Source: Peptostreptococcaceae bacterium (GTDB lineage Bacteria; Bacillota; Clostridia; Peptostreptococcales; Anaerovoracaceae). From it: 11,722 nt of DNA. The notes beneath the pieces are model-generated. The model saw nothing but the letters and a program-made list of their open reading frames with translations. It did not search any database and was not told the origin of the DNA. Of the stretch, positions 1 through 6,555 are shown piece by piece; positions within the stretch are counted from its first letter, which is position 1; every line of letters begins with the position of its first letter. A program made the position numbers and the translations under genes. The stretch is from assembly GCA_016650115.1 (NCBI GenBank), contig JAENWI010000028.1, positions 1 through 11,722 of the forward strand, in the 5' to 3' direction.

Positions 1-537
1 ATTTCCACCCATCACGTTGATGTGGCAGAAGAAATCGTTGATTGCAGAGAATGTGACGTGCTGTTTCCTTTAATTAATTTTAAAAGTCTAGGCATCAGAA
101 ATGGTGGTCTTACAGGAACAAAAGAAGCGATGGCTTCTGCAATAAAAAAGGCTGCTGATACAGGAATGGGCGTATTTGTAATGAAAGCATTTGGTGGCGG
201 GAATTTAACAGGACACTATATGGAAGCATTAGATTACGTTTACGGGCTTGAAGGAATTTGCTCAACCATGATTGGTTTTGGGGCTACAAAAGAAGTGGAT
301 GATATTATTAATTATCTAGCTGGGAAGCTGGAATCCAATTATATTCCTGACATAAAGCACAAAAAAATTAATATAGATCAGGGAGACTGTGAAGCCTGCT
401 ATGCCTGCATCGAAAAGTGCCCGAATCATGCTATTTTCATAAATGCTAAAGGGCTGGCTCAGGTAAACCACGATAAATGTCTGACCTGTGGCTATTGCGC
501 ACCTGTTTGCCCTGTCAGAGCAATTATAATGTTTTAG
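1..537 (+). CDS. Aldo/keto reductase with C-terminal 2x[4Fe-4S] ferredoxin domain (5' partial)
   Basis: The reading frame is open from base 1, so the true start lies outside the window; an in-frame GTG at 22 is internal. What remains is about 178 residues. The first ~110 resemble the last strands of an aldo/keto reductase barrel: a run ending LINFKSLG, then VFVMKAFGGGNL and a cofactor-end segment IGFGATKEVDDI. The last ~55 residues are a bacterial ferredoxin domain with two full C-x2-C-x2-C-x3-C-P motifs (CEACYACIEKCP and CLTCGYCAPVCP), enough for two [4Fe-4S] clusters. Such fusions are common in anaerobes and are thought to let the reductase exchange electrons with ferredoxin pools; the substrate cannot be told from this end. 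The gene ends with TAG and runs 14 bp into the convergent aldolase gene, with no room for a terminator between them. Confidence 0.88.
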   Translation: MSTHHVDVAEEIVDCRECDVLFPLINFKSLGIRNGGLTGTKEAMASAIKKAADTGMGVFVMKAFGGGNLTGHYMEALDYVYGLEGICSTMIGFGATKEVDDIINYLAGKLESNYIPDIKHKKINIDQGDCEACYACIEKCPNHAIFINAKGLAQVNHDKCLTCGYCAPVCPVRAIIMF

Positions 538-1099
538 AAAGGTAATCTATCATTGCAACACTTTCAACGTATATGGCTTTCAAAAACGCGTTCTCAATGA
601 TGTCACCAACTGTCAATATTCCATGGTTTTTCAACAGACACACATCAACATGCTTGATTACTTTTGAAACAGCATCAGCAAGTTCTTCAGTCCCGTGTTC
701 AAAATAAGGGACAATTTCCATATCTTTTCCGTAAAAATACGCTTCAGAAGTAACAGGTTCAATTTTTATTCCCTTCACTGCAAAAGCTGTCGCATAGGGA
801 GAATGGGTGTGAACAATGGCATTTACATCTGGTCTCTTTAAGTAAACCTTCAAGTGCATCGACAATTCAATAGAAGGTTTTCTAAGATTAGTATTTTCTC
901 TGACATTTCCCTTTAAATCCGAAATGACAATATCGTCAACGGTTAAATCTGATCTGTAAAATCCAGAAGGGGTAATGTATACAAGCCCGGTAGAACGGTC
1001 TAAAATACTGAAATTTCCCGATTTATGTTTACAAAGTCCTTCATTTTCCGCTCTCTGAGCATATTTGATAAGGTCTTTCACTATTACAATATTCATCAT
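524..1099 (-). CDS. Class II aldolase/adducin family protein (fuculose-phosphate-aldolase-like)
   Basis: This 191-residue protein has the length of small class II sugar-phosphate aldolases. Visible family motifs are SGNFS (27-31) and TPSG (43-46) of the phosphate-binding region, the acidic residue E78 in PSIELSMH, and zinc-ligand histidines H97 and H99 (HTHSPYA) and H159 (NHG). Family members cleave sugar 1-phosphates such as fuculose-1-P or 5-deoxyribulose-1-P to DHAP and an aldehyde; some relatives are MtnB dehydratases. The substrate here is unknown. The start ATG lies in an ATGA overlap with the mnmA stop, and a strong GGAGGAGG ribosome binding site sits inside the mnmA 3' end, so translation is probably coupled. 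A second ATG follows at once and could be used instead. Its place at the end of a sulfur/Fe-S operon is unusual. Confidence 0.85.
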   Translation of the reverse strand: MMNIVIVKDLIKYAQRAENEGLCKHKSGNFSILDRSTGLVYITPSGFYRSDLTVDDIVISDLKGNVRENTNLRKPSIELSMHLKVYLKRPDVNAIVHTHSPYATAFAVKGIKIEPVTSEAYFYGKDMEIVPYFEHGTEELADAVSKVIKHVDVCLLKNHGILTVGDIIENAFLKAIYVESVAMIDYLSKTL

Positions 1100-2166
1100 A
1101 CAATAAAACCTCCTCCTATTACCAAATTTTCCTGATAAAACACAACTGACTGCCCTGGGGTTATCGCTCTTTGCATTTCCTCAAAATTGGTTTCAATGAA
1201 TCCATTTTCTAGAATATTTAAAGTTGCAGCCATGGGTCTGGCTGCATATCTTATTTTAGCGGTTACGTGGGCATTATTATAAATCTCAGGGCTTTTTCCT
1301 TCCGGAAAAACAAAAACATTATCTTTTGAAGTCACCATTTTTCTAAAAAGATCTTTATTATCACCTAAGGTTACCGTATTATTATTATGGTTAACCTCCG
1401 AAACAAAAACCGGCTTGCCAAAAGTAATTCCTAACCCTTTTCTTTGCCCAATGGTATAATTTACAAGACCACTGTGCTTTCCTAAATAATTGCCATTCTT
1501 ATTTATAAAATTTCCTGGTTGTGATTCGTATCCCCTGCTTTTTATATAATTCATATAGTTTTCACCTTTAGAAATAAAACATATTTCCTGGCTATCTTTT
1601 TGTTCCGAATTACTTATTTCCTCCGTTCTTACAAGATTCCTGGTTTCTTCCTTATCTGATATATGATCTAATGGCAGTAGTAATCTTGAAAGGATCTCCT
1701 TTTCCAGACGATAAAGCATATAAGACTGGTCTTTTTCAATGTTTTCGGCCTGCTTAATATAATAGCATCCATTATTTTCATTGAAATAAACACCGGCATA
1801 GTGGCCGGTAGCAATATAATACGCCCCTATTTTGTCGGCTTCTTCGATTAAGGTTTTAAATTTCACGCTTGGGTTGCAAATTACACAAGGGTTTGGTGTT
1901 CGTCCTTCAGTATATTCCTTGCAAAAATTATGAATAACAATATCAGTAAATGACTGACTGACATTTTTATACACAAAATTTATTTCAAGCTGCTTAGCTG
2001 TGTATTTAGCTGATTCTGAGGCCTTACCTTTTATTTCATTTACATCAAAAAACAATCCTGTTACCTTTAATCCGTCTTTTTTTAACAACAAAGCGGCGGC
2101 AGTGCTATCTACACCGCCGCTTAATCCCAGTAAGACTTTGTTTTTATTCAAAGCAACATTCAACAT
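1096..2166 (-). CDS. mnmA: tRNA-specific 2-thiouridylase MnmA (C-x2-C type)
   Basis: MnmA activates U34 of the Lys, Glu and Gln tRNAs with ATP and puts in sulfur supplied by a cysteine desulfurase. The 356-residue product has the PP-loop SGGVDS (16-21), TPNPCVICN with C94 and C97, the ATGHYA block (119-124), KDQSYML (145-151), the second active cysteine C196 in EICFIS, GQRKGLG (240-246) and the C-terminal ITPGQSVVFY (336-344). E. coli and Bacillus have Asp at the position of C94; the C-x2-C form plus the third Cys is the pattern reported for MnmA proteins that carry an Fe-S cluster. The segment between the PP-loop and TPNP is a few residues shorter than in B. subtilis. The gene starts 2 bp after iscU, with GAGG upstream of its ATG, inside the nifS-iscU operon that supplies its sulfur. 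Confidence 0.95.
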   Translation of the reverse strand: MLNVALNKNKVLLGLSGGVDSTAAALLLKKDGLKVTGLFFDVNEIKGKASESAKYTAKQLEINFVYKNVSQSFTDIVIHNFCKEYTEGRTPNPCVICNPSVKFKTLIEEADKIGAYYIATGHYAGVYFNENNGCYYIKQAENIEKDQSYMLYRLEKEILSRLLLPLDHISDKEETRNLVRTEEISNSEQKDSQEICFISKGENYMNYIKSRGYESQPGNFINKNGNYLGKHSGLVNYTIGQRKGLGITFGKPVFVSEVNHNNNTVTLGDNKDLFRKMVTSKDNVFVFPEGKSPEIYNNAHVTAKIRYAARPMAATLNILENGFIETNFEEMQRAITPGQSVVFYQENLVIGGGFIV

Positions 2167-2168
2167 AA

Positions 2169-2618
2169 TTATTCCTCTGTATCACATGTGTCGTTTTCTT
2201 CATCATCCTCGTTTGGATCAAAACCTTCTAATCCGGCATATATTTTACCGTTTTTTTGTGCAAAATCATAAATTGCAGCTTTAATTGCGTGATCTGCTAA
2301 AACAGAACAGTGAATCTTTACTGCCGGCAAACCTCCAAGCTCATCAATAATTTGTTTGTTTGTGATGGCTAATGCCTGATCAATCGTTTTACCTATAATC
2401 ATGTCTGTCGCAACGCTGGAAGATGCAATGGCTGAACCGCAGCCAAAAGTTTTAAATTTTGCATCCGTAATGATTTCATCTTGAACTCTGATAGAAATTT
2501 GCATCATGTCCCCACATACAGGACTTCCATAAGTGCCAATACCATCTGGATTTTCAAGTTCTCCAATATTATGTGGATTCATAAAGTGATCCATTACTTT
2601 ATCATTATACATTCCCAT
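2169..2618 (-). CDS. iscU: Fe-S cluster assembly scaffold IscU/NifU-like
   Basis: This protein receives sulfur from the desulfurase encoded just upstream and builds Fe-S clusters for transfer to target proteins in the cytoplasm. The 149 residues carry the three scaffold cysteines C35 (VCGDM, with D37), C60 (GCGSAIASSS) and C104 (KIHCSVLA). The LPAVK segment (97-101) is a variant of the LPPVK chaperone-binding motif of E. coli IscU. The C-terminal NifU domains are absent, so this is the short IscU form. The last ~16 residues form a very acidic tail (DPNEDDEEND...) with an additional Cys (C145). The gene begins 6 bp after nifS; its AAAGG lies within the nifS 3' end at rather long spacing. M1 is used here, with M3 as the alternative. 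SufU is an alternative family name, but there are no suf genes around. Confidence 0.93.
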   Translation of the reverse strand: MGMYNDKVMDHFMNPHNIGELENPDGIGTYGSPVCGDMMQISIRVQDEIITDAKFKTFGCGSAIASSSVATDMIIGKTIDQALAITNKQIIDELGGLPAVKIHCSVLADHAIKAAIYDFAQKNGKIYAGLEGFDPNEDDEENDTCDTEE

Positions 2619-2624
2619 TGTTAA

Positions 2625-3794
2625 CTACCAACCTTTCGCTTTTGAAACCGAAGAAATTGCTCTTAATTTAGCAACAACTTCAACCAGTTTTTCTATTACA
2701 TAATCTATATCTTCTTTTGTTGTAGGATCCCCGATTGTAAATCTGAGTGATCCATGTATCTTCTCAACCGGTACACCAAGACAAGTCAAAACATGTGAAG
2801 GTGTTAACGATGCTGAAGAACAGGCTGATCCGGTTGAAACAGAAATCCCTAATAAATCCAGGTACAAAAGCATTGCCTCTCCTTCAATAAATTCAAAAGT
2901 TATGTTTGCATTACCAGGATGTCTGAATTCCCTACTGCCGTTCAAAAAAACATCATCAATTTTTTCGAAAACCTGATCAATAAAATAATTTCTAAGTTCT
3001 GTTACTTTAGTAATATGATTTTCTGAATTCAATTCTGCAAGCTCAGCAGCTTTGCCAAATCCTACAATTCCTGTCAAATTCTCGGTTCCAGCTCTTTTTT
3101 TGTTTTCCTGGGCGCCTCCATGCATAAAATCGGAAATTTTAGTTCCCCTTTTAATATACAATGCACCAATACCTTTTGGTCCATATATTTTATGACCGGA
3201 TATGGACATTAAATCCACTCCAAGTTCTTTTACGTTGATTTTAACATTCCCCAAAGCCTGAACGGCATCGGTATGAAAAACCACATTTTTGGATTTTGTT
3301 ATTCTGCATAGTTCTTTTATGTCCTGTATCGTTCCAACTTCATTATTGACATACATTATACTTACAAGAATGGTTTTGTCAGTAATGGCATTTTCTAAAT
3401 CTTCAGCTCTTACTCTTCCTTCTTTATCTACCGGTAAAAATGTTATTTCATAACCGTTTTTAGCAAGATACTCACAAGAATGCAAAACAGCATGATGCTC
3501 AATTCCAGTTGTGATGATATGATTTCCTTTTGATTTTAATGCATCAGCAATACCAATAATCGCCCAGTCATCTGCTTCTGTCCCTGAGGAAGTGAAAAAT
3601 AATTCATTTTCATCAGCTCCAATTAAAGATGAAACCTTACGTCTGGCTATCATAATAGCTTCTTTAGAAGCAGATCCTTTTGTATATAAACTGGATGGAT
3701 TCCCGAAATTCTCAGAAAAAAAAGGAATCATCTCCTTTAAAACTTCTTCCTTTACAGGTGTGGTAGCCGCATAGTCTAAATAAACCTGTCTCAT
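2625..3794 (-). CDS. nifS: Cysteine desulfurase NifS/IscS
   Basis: This PLP enzyme converts cysteine to alanine and a persulfide on its own catalytic Cys, feeding IscU and MnmA. The 389-residue protein begins with YLDYAATTP (5-13), and has the EHHAV histidine block (99-103), HTDAVQA (174-180, Asp to the PLP ring), the Schiff-base lysine K202 in SGHKIYGPKG, RAGTEN (234-239) and the catalytic C325 in STGSACSSAS. The loop around C325 is of the group I (NifS/IscS) type, not the SufS type. It opens the operon nifS-iscU-mnmA-aldolase and has an AAGGAGA ribosome binding site. No Rrf2/IscR regulator gene precedes it in this window. The names iscS and nifS are equally defensible; nothing here suggests nitrogen fixation. 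Confidence 0.95.
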   Translation of the reverse strand: MRQVYLDYAATTPVKEEVLKEMIPFFSENFGNPSSLYTKGSASKEAIMIARRKVSSLIGADENELFFTSSGTEADDWAIIGIADALKSKGNHIITTGIEHHAVLHSCEYLAKNGYEITFLPVDKEGRVRAEDLENAITDKTILVSIMYVNNEVGTIQDIKELCRITKSKNVVFHTDAVQALGNVKINVKELGVDLMSISGHKIYGPKGIGALYIKRGTKISDFMHGGAQENKKRAGTENLTGIVGFGKAAELAELNSENHITKVTELRNYFIDQVFEKIDDVFLNGSREFRHPGNANITFEFIEGEAMLLYLDLLGISVSTGSACSSASLTPSHVLTCLGVPVEKIHGSLRFTIGDPTTKEDIDYVIEKLVEVVAKLRAISSVSKAKGW

Positions 3795-3835
3795 ATATTC
3801 TCCTTTTATTTCAAATTAGTTAAATAACTTTCATT

Positions 3836-3866
3836 ATTATACCAACTTTACCAAATAATTAAACAA
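3836..3866 (-). promoter_or_regulatory. Probable promoter of the nifS operon
   Basis: Read on the minus strand, a perfect TATAAT (3841-3836) is preceded by TGG, giving an extended -10 (TGnTATAAT). The best -35 candidate is TTGTTT at 3866-3861, with a long 19 bp spacer, so recognition probably depends on the extended -10. It lies about 40 bp upstream of the nifS start. I see no clear IscR-type dyad. Confidence 0.6.
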
Positions 3867-3923
3867 TATTAGTAAAAATAATTATTTCATTAACAAATTT
3901 TGTATTACATTTTCAATAATGCA

Positions 3924-3965
3924 AATATAAAGAAGCATTCTTAAAGCAGAATGCTTCTTTATATT
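3924..3965 (-). terminator. Hairpin after the DUF896 gene, possible terminator
   Basis: A perfect 17 bp inverted repeat (3924-3940 with 3949-3965) encloses an 8-base loop, 8 bp beyond the DUF896 stop codon and about 60 bp upstream of the nifS promoter. The outer arms are A/T-rich, giving a U-rich 3' arm on the minus strand, but there is no long uninterrupted T-run after the stem. It could stop spo0A/DUF896 transcripts before the nifS promoter. Confidence 0.7.
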
Positions 3966-3972
3966 ATATTGA

Positions 3973-4179
3973 TTAATTTTTATTTTTTTTGCGGTTATCA
4001 TCCTCAATATCTTCAACAAATTCAATGCTTTCTAAATGTCCTTTAAAATGTTCTCTGAATTTTACAAGATACTCTTCTCTTAATATTTTTTGCTCAGCCT
4101 TTTCTTCTTCAGTCAGTCCTTCGTTCTTACTTTTTTTTGCAAGTGCATTAATTCTATCCATTTTTTCTTTGATTAACAT
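3973..4179 (-). CDS. DUF896 / UPF0291 (YnzC-like) small protein
   Basis: The 68-residue, highly charged protein matches the DUF896 family, whose members are about 65-80 residues: it opens MLIKEKMDRINALAKK and continues with GLTEEEKAEQ, LREEYL and a region ending HLESIEFV. The family folds as a short helical hairpin; its biochemical role is unknown. In Bacillus the homologue YnzC belongs to the LexA-controlled yneA-yneB-ynzC operon, but here it stands alone after spo0A. An AGAAAGG ribosome binding site precedes the ATG at 11 bases. It has its own promoter and also could receive read-through from spo0A. The C-terminus ends in a basic NRKKNKN run. Confidence 0.9.
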   Translation of the reverse strand: MLIKEKMDRINALAKKSKNEGLTEEEKAEQKILREEYLVKFREHFKGHLESIEFVEDIEDDNRKKNKN

Positions 4180-4192
4180 ATTCTTTATTACC

Positions 4193-4214
4193 TTTCTAAC
4201 AAACCTGTTAGAAA
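4193..4214. promoter_or_regulatory. Perfect 8-6-8 dyad at the DUF896 transcription start
   Basis: TTTCTAAC, six bases, then GTTAGAAA form a perfect inverted repeat just downstream of the -10 box. The expected start of transcription (about 4209) falls inside it. It could be a repressor operator, or a 5'-end mRNA hairpin whose 3' arm covers part of the AGAAAGG ribosome binding site. It does not fit the Gram-positive LexA consensus. Confidence 0.5.
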
Positions 4215-4215
4215 T

Positions 4216-4244
4216 ATTATACTAAAAATTCACTATAATCTCAA
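4216..4244 (-). promoter_or_regulatory. Sigma-A type promoter of the DUF896 gene
   Basis: On the minus strand TTGAGA (4244-4239) and TATAAT (4221-4216) are separated by exactly 17 bp. The promoter lies in the short gap between the spo0A stop codon and the DUF896 start. Confidence 0.75.
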
Positions 4245-4251
4245 GGCAAAT

Positions 4252-5043
4252 TTATAAACCCTTACGTTCAAGTCTCAATTTATCAGCAATAATCGCTATA
4301 AATTCACTGTTAGTCGGCTTCCCTATGTCATTATCTCCATTACCGAATATACTTTTAACTGTATCGCTTTTCCCTCTGTTCCATGCAACCTCAATGGCAT
4401 GGCGAATAGCCCGTTCAACTCTGCTTGAGGTTGTATTGTTTATCTTTGCTATTGCAGGATACAGTTCTTTTGTCACAGCACTTAAAAGGTCCATATCACC
4501 TACGACCAGTGTGATGGCATCCCTAAGATACTGATAACCTTTAATATGTGCAGGTACCCCTATTTCATGAATGATGTTTGTAATTTCAATTTCAAGATCC
4601 CCTTGTTTGCTTTTATTTGAATTATTAATAATAGTTCTTGCAAAATTCATTTTATTTTCATCAGGTTCAGCTCCTGCAAGCTGATTGATTCTTTTTGTCA
4701 GGGTTGTTAAATTAAAAGGTTTTACAACATAATAATCTGCACCTAAATTGATAGCCTTTTGGGTAACCCCTTCCTGCCCTACTGCAGAAAGTACAATAAC
4801 TTTAGGATATTTTGGAAGATCCATTTCATTAATATTTTCTAAAACTCCCAAACCATCAAGATGCGGCATGACCATATCGAGTATCAGAATATCCGGCTTG
4901 TTCTTTTTAACGGCTTCAACAGCACTTATTCCATCATGCACAATAAAAGAAATGTTTATTTTTTCTTGAGTATCAAAATAATCATTTAATATTTCGCAGA
5001 AATCCTTGTTGTCGTCAGCTATGCCTACCGTAATACTATTCAT
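4252..5043 (-). CDS. spo0A: Sporulation master response regulator Spo0A
   Basis: Spo0A is the phosphorelay-controlled DNA-binding regulator of entry into sporulation. The 263-residue protein has a complete receiver domain: acidic pair D10/D11, phospho-acceptor D56 in LILDMVMPHLDG, S86 in VLSAVG and K108 in VVKPF. A linker of roughly 25-30 residues leads to the Spo0A-specific effector domain: IHEIGVPAHIKGYQYLRDAI and the recognition-helix region SRVERAIRHAIEVAW (207-221). Length and domain order are normal and no key residue is missing. An AAAGGAGGAAA ribosome binding site is well placed. The gene lies between comEA and the DUF896 gene; spoIVB, its usual upstream neighbour in Bacillus and Clostridium, is not here. 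A 0A box upstream suggests autoregulation. Confidence 0.98.
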   Translation of the reverse strand: MNSITVGIADDNKDFCEILNDYFDTQEKINISFIVHDGISAVEAVKKNKPDILILDMVMPHLDGLGVLENINEMDLPKYPKVIVLSAVGQEGVTQKAINLGADYYVVKPFNLTTLTKRINQLAGAEPDENKMNFARTIINNSNKSKQGDLEIEITNIIHEIGVPAHIKGYQYLRDAITLVVGDMDLLSAVTKELYPAIAKINNTTSSRVERAIRHAIEVAWNRGKSDTVKSIFGNGDNDIGKPTNSEFIAIIADKLRLERKGL

Positions 5044-5120
5044 AACAGTTTCCTCCTTTATTAATATAATTTATATTCTAAAGATTTTAAGATTATTAGC
5101 AATAAATGTTTTGTATTATT

Positions 5121-5149
5121 GTTATATAAATATTTACAAATTTCGACAA
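5121..5149 (-). promoter_or_regulatory. Candidate spo0A promoter with 0A box in the -35 region
   Basis: On the minus strand TTGTCG (5149-5144) and TATAAC (5126-5121) are 17 bp apart. A perfect Spo0A-binding heptamer TGTCGAA occupies 5148-5142, overlapping the -35, about 100 bp upstream of the spo0A start. The 0A consensus TGNCGAA is established knowledge; autoregulation through this site is inference. I could not find a convincing sigma-H promoter. Confidence 0.55.
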
Positions 5150-5170
5150 AAAACGATAAACAAAAATGGA

Positions 5171-5809
5171 TTATATGCATATATTATCCTTAAATTTGGC
5201 AAAAGTTTTATCGCCGATACCGCTCACATTTTTAATATCTTCAATGATCTGATAACTGCCATGTTCTTCTCTGTATTGGATTATTTTGTCTGCCGTTGAA
5301 GGTCCGACACCAGATAATTCCTGAAGTTGCTGACTGTTTGCAGTATTAATATTAATTTTACCGTTATGATCAATTCCTGTTTTTGACTGCAAATTATTTA
5401 TTGCAGCTGTTTCCAGTTTCTCCCCAACTTTTGGTATATATATTTTATTTTCATCTTCCAGTTTTGCTGCCATGTTTATTCCCGAAACGTCCGCGTCGGC
5501 TTTTAGTCCGCCAATCATTTCGATAGCCTGATAAACTCTCATATTTTCTTCTAATTTCAATACTCCCGGGCTATTTACCGCTCCTGAAATATCCACATAA
5601 ATATAGTTTACATCTTCTATTCCTGCACCTGTTAAAATAACAGCTTCTGCTGTAACAGCTGTAACACCATTTTTTTCAACAACAATTTCTTTTGAAGTAT
5701 CGTTTCCTAAGCAGATGAAAAGTCCAAATAGTACCAAACAAAAAATAATGAGTATTTTAACTGAATATTCTTTATGATATTTGATGTACTCAAATATTTT
5801 AACCTTCAC
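5171..5809 (-). CDS. comEA: ComEA-like helix-hairpin-helix DNA-binding protein
   Basis: ComEA proteins are membrane-anchored and bind incoming double-stranded DNA during transformation. In order the product has a short basic N-terminus, one membrane helix (about 17-35, ILIIFCLVLFGLFICL), a SLBB-type domain (about 70-128, starting YIYVDISGAV) and a C-terminal pair of helix-hairpin-helix motifs with SGVGPSTAD (166-174) and VSGIGDKT (195-202). The order matches ComEA. I place the start at the GTG at 5809 (212 aa) because a G7 run, which can pair with the anti-Shine-Dalgarno with one G:U, lies 6 bases before it. An ATG at 5827 would add six residues but has no ribosome binding site and lies about 18 bases after the predicted transcription start. 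No comEB/comEC lies nearby. Competence has not been shown; many Clostridia keep comEA. Confidence 0.88.
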   Translation of the reverse strand: MKVKIFEYIKYHKEYSVKILIIFCLVLFGLFICLGNDTSKEIVVEKNGVTAVTAEAVILTGAGIEDVNYIYVDISGAVNSPGVLKLEENMRVYQAIEMIGGLKADADVSGINMAAKLEDENKIYIPKVGEKLETAAINNLQSKTGIDHNGKININTANSQQLQELSGVGPSTADKIIQYREEHGSYQIIEDIKNVSGIGDKTFAKFKDNICI

Positions 5810-5852
5810 GAAATACCCCCCCAGCATATATAATATAATAGTTATTGATTAG

Positions 5853-5881
5853 ATTATACAGCGGTTATAAATGTAAGTCAA
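5853..5881 (-). promoter_or_regulatory. Sigma-A type promoter of comEA
   Basis: On the minus strand TTGACT (5881-5876) and a perfect TATAAT (5858-5853) are 17 bp apart. It sits immediately after the DUF2344 stop codon, so comEA can be expressed separately from the operon in front of it. Confidence 0.8.
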
Positions 5882-5883
5882 TG

Positions 5884-6555
5884 TTAAAATTGTAATTTTT
5901 TGGTAAATGTTATTGCTTCTCTGGTGATTTCCACCTCTGAGCGATCATATTCTATCTGATAATAATCGCCTATTGCCTTAATCAGTAATTCCGGACTTAA
6001 ATTAGAAACACTGCCAGCATCCAGCTTAGCAAATATAATAAGTTCATCCTCTTTTTTATTTATAGCTAATTCTTTAATCATACTTTTAATATCCAAATCA
6101 ATAAGTTCTTTCTTCTTATTTAATTTCTGAGAAATAATCTCTGATTGATTTATAAAATTCATAACTTCTATCCCCTGGTTCATGGTATCTTTGAAAGGCA
6201 GTTTTATCCTATATTCTGCAAATTCAGTGATAGCTGCCAGGGATTTTCCTTCTGCTTTAATTTCTTTAAATTCAATGATTTTGATACCTTCCGGCATGGC
6301 CATATTAAAAGTTTTTATTATATTTTCATCATTAATATTATTCACCGTTTCAAATTCCAGAATTTCCCCACTGCTTTCATAACCAAGAGAAAGCGGCTGT
6401 GCCAGCCCCATTTTAGGATGAGGATTATAGCCTTGCGAATATTCCAGTTTTATCCCCATGCGTTTAAAAGTTCTTTTAAACAAACGCATTAAATCAAGAT
6501 GAGAAATATATTTAATATAGCCTAATTTAGAGAACCTAATAATATATCTATGCAT
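5884..6555 (-). CDS. DUF2344 / TIGR03936 family protein
   Basis: The 223-residue protein opens MHRYIIRFSKLGYIKYISHL, followed by a basic helix (LMRLFKRTFKRMGI), then the family block YSQGYNPHPKM and a turn PLSLGYESSGE. This is the pattern of TIGR03936 (radical-SAM-linked protein), found beside, or fused to, TIGR03960 radical SAM proteins; its function is unknown. I choose the ATG at 6555 because it gives the usual family N-terminus; an in-frame GTG at 6573 would add six residues with no good ribosome binding site. The ATG overlaps the radical SAM stop by 8 bp and is preceded by a GGGGGG run 5 bases upstream, which suggests coupled translation. Here the two genes are separate, not fused. Confidence 0.87.
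   Translation of the reverse strand: MHRYIIRFSKLGYIKYISHLDLMRLFKRTFKRMGIKLEYSQGYNPHPKMGLAQPLSLGYESSGEILEFETVNNINDENIIKTFNMAMPEGIKIIEFKEIKAEGKSLAAITEFAEYRIKLPFKDTMNQGIEVMNFINQSEIISQKLNKKKELIDLDIKSMIKELAINKKEDELIIFAKLDAGSVSNLSPELLIKAIGDYYQIEYDRSEVEITREAITFTKKLQF

Noticed and set aside
3795..3923. IscR/Rrf2 operator before nifS
   Set aside because: Only short imperfect repeats of AACTTT and a 5-bp dyad AGTTA/TAACT are visible; neither fits a known IscR site well, and no iscR gene is in the window.
4193..4214. LexA (SOS) box before the DUF896 gene
   Set aside because: The dyad TTTCTAAC/GTTAGAAA does not match the CGAAC-N4-GTTCG consensus.
5044..5170. Sigma-H promoter of spo0A
   Set aside because: A GAAT at about -35 from the start codon is present, but no matching AGGAWWT element lies at the right distance.
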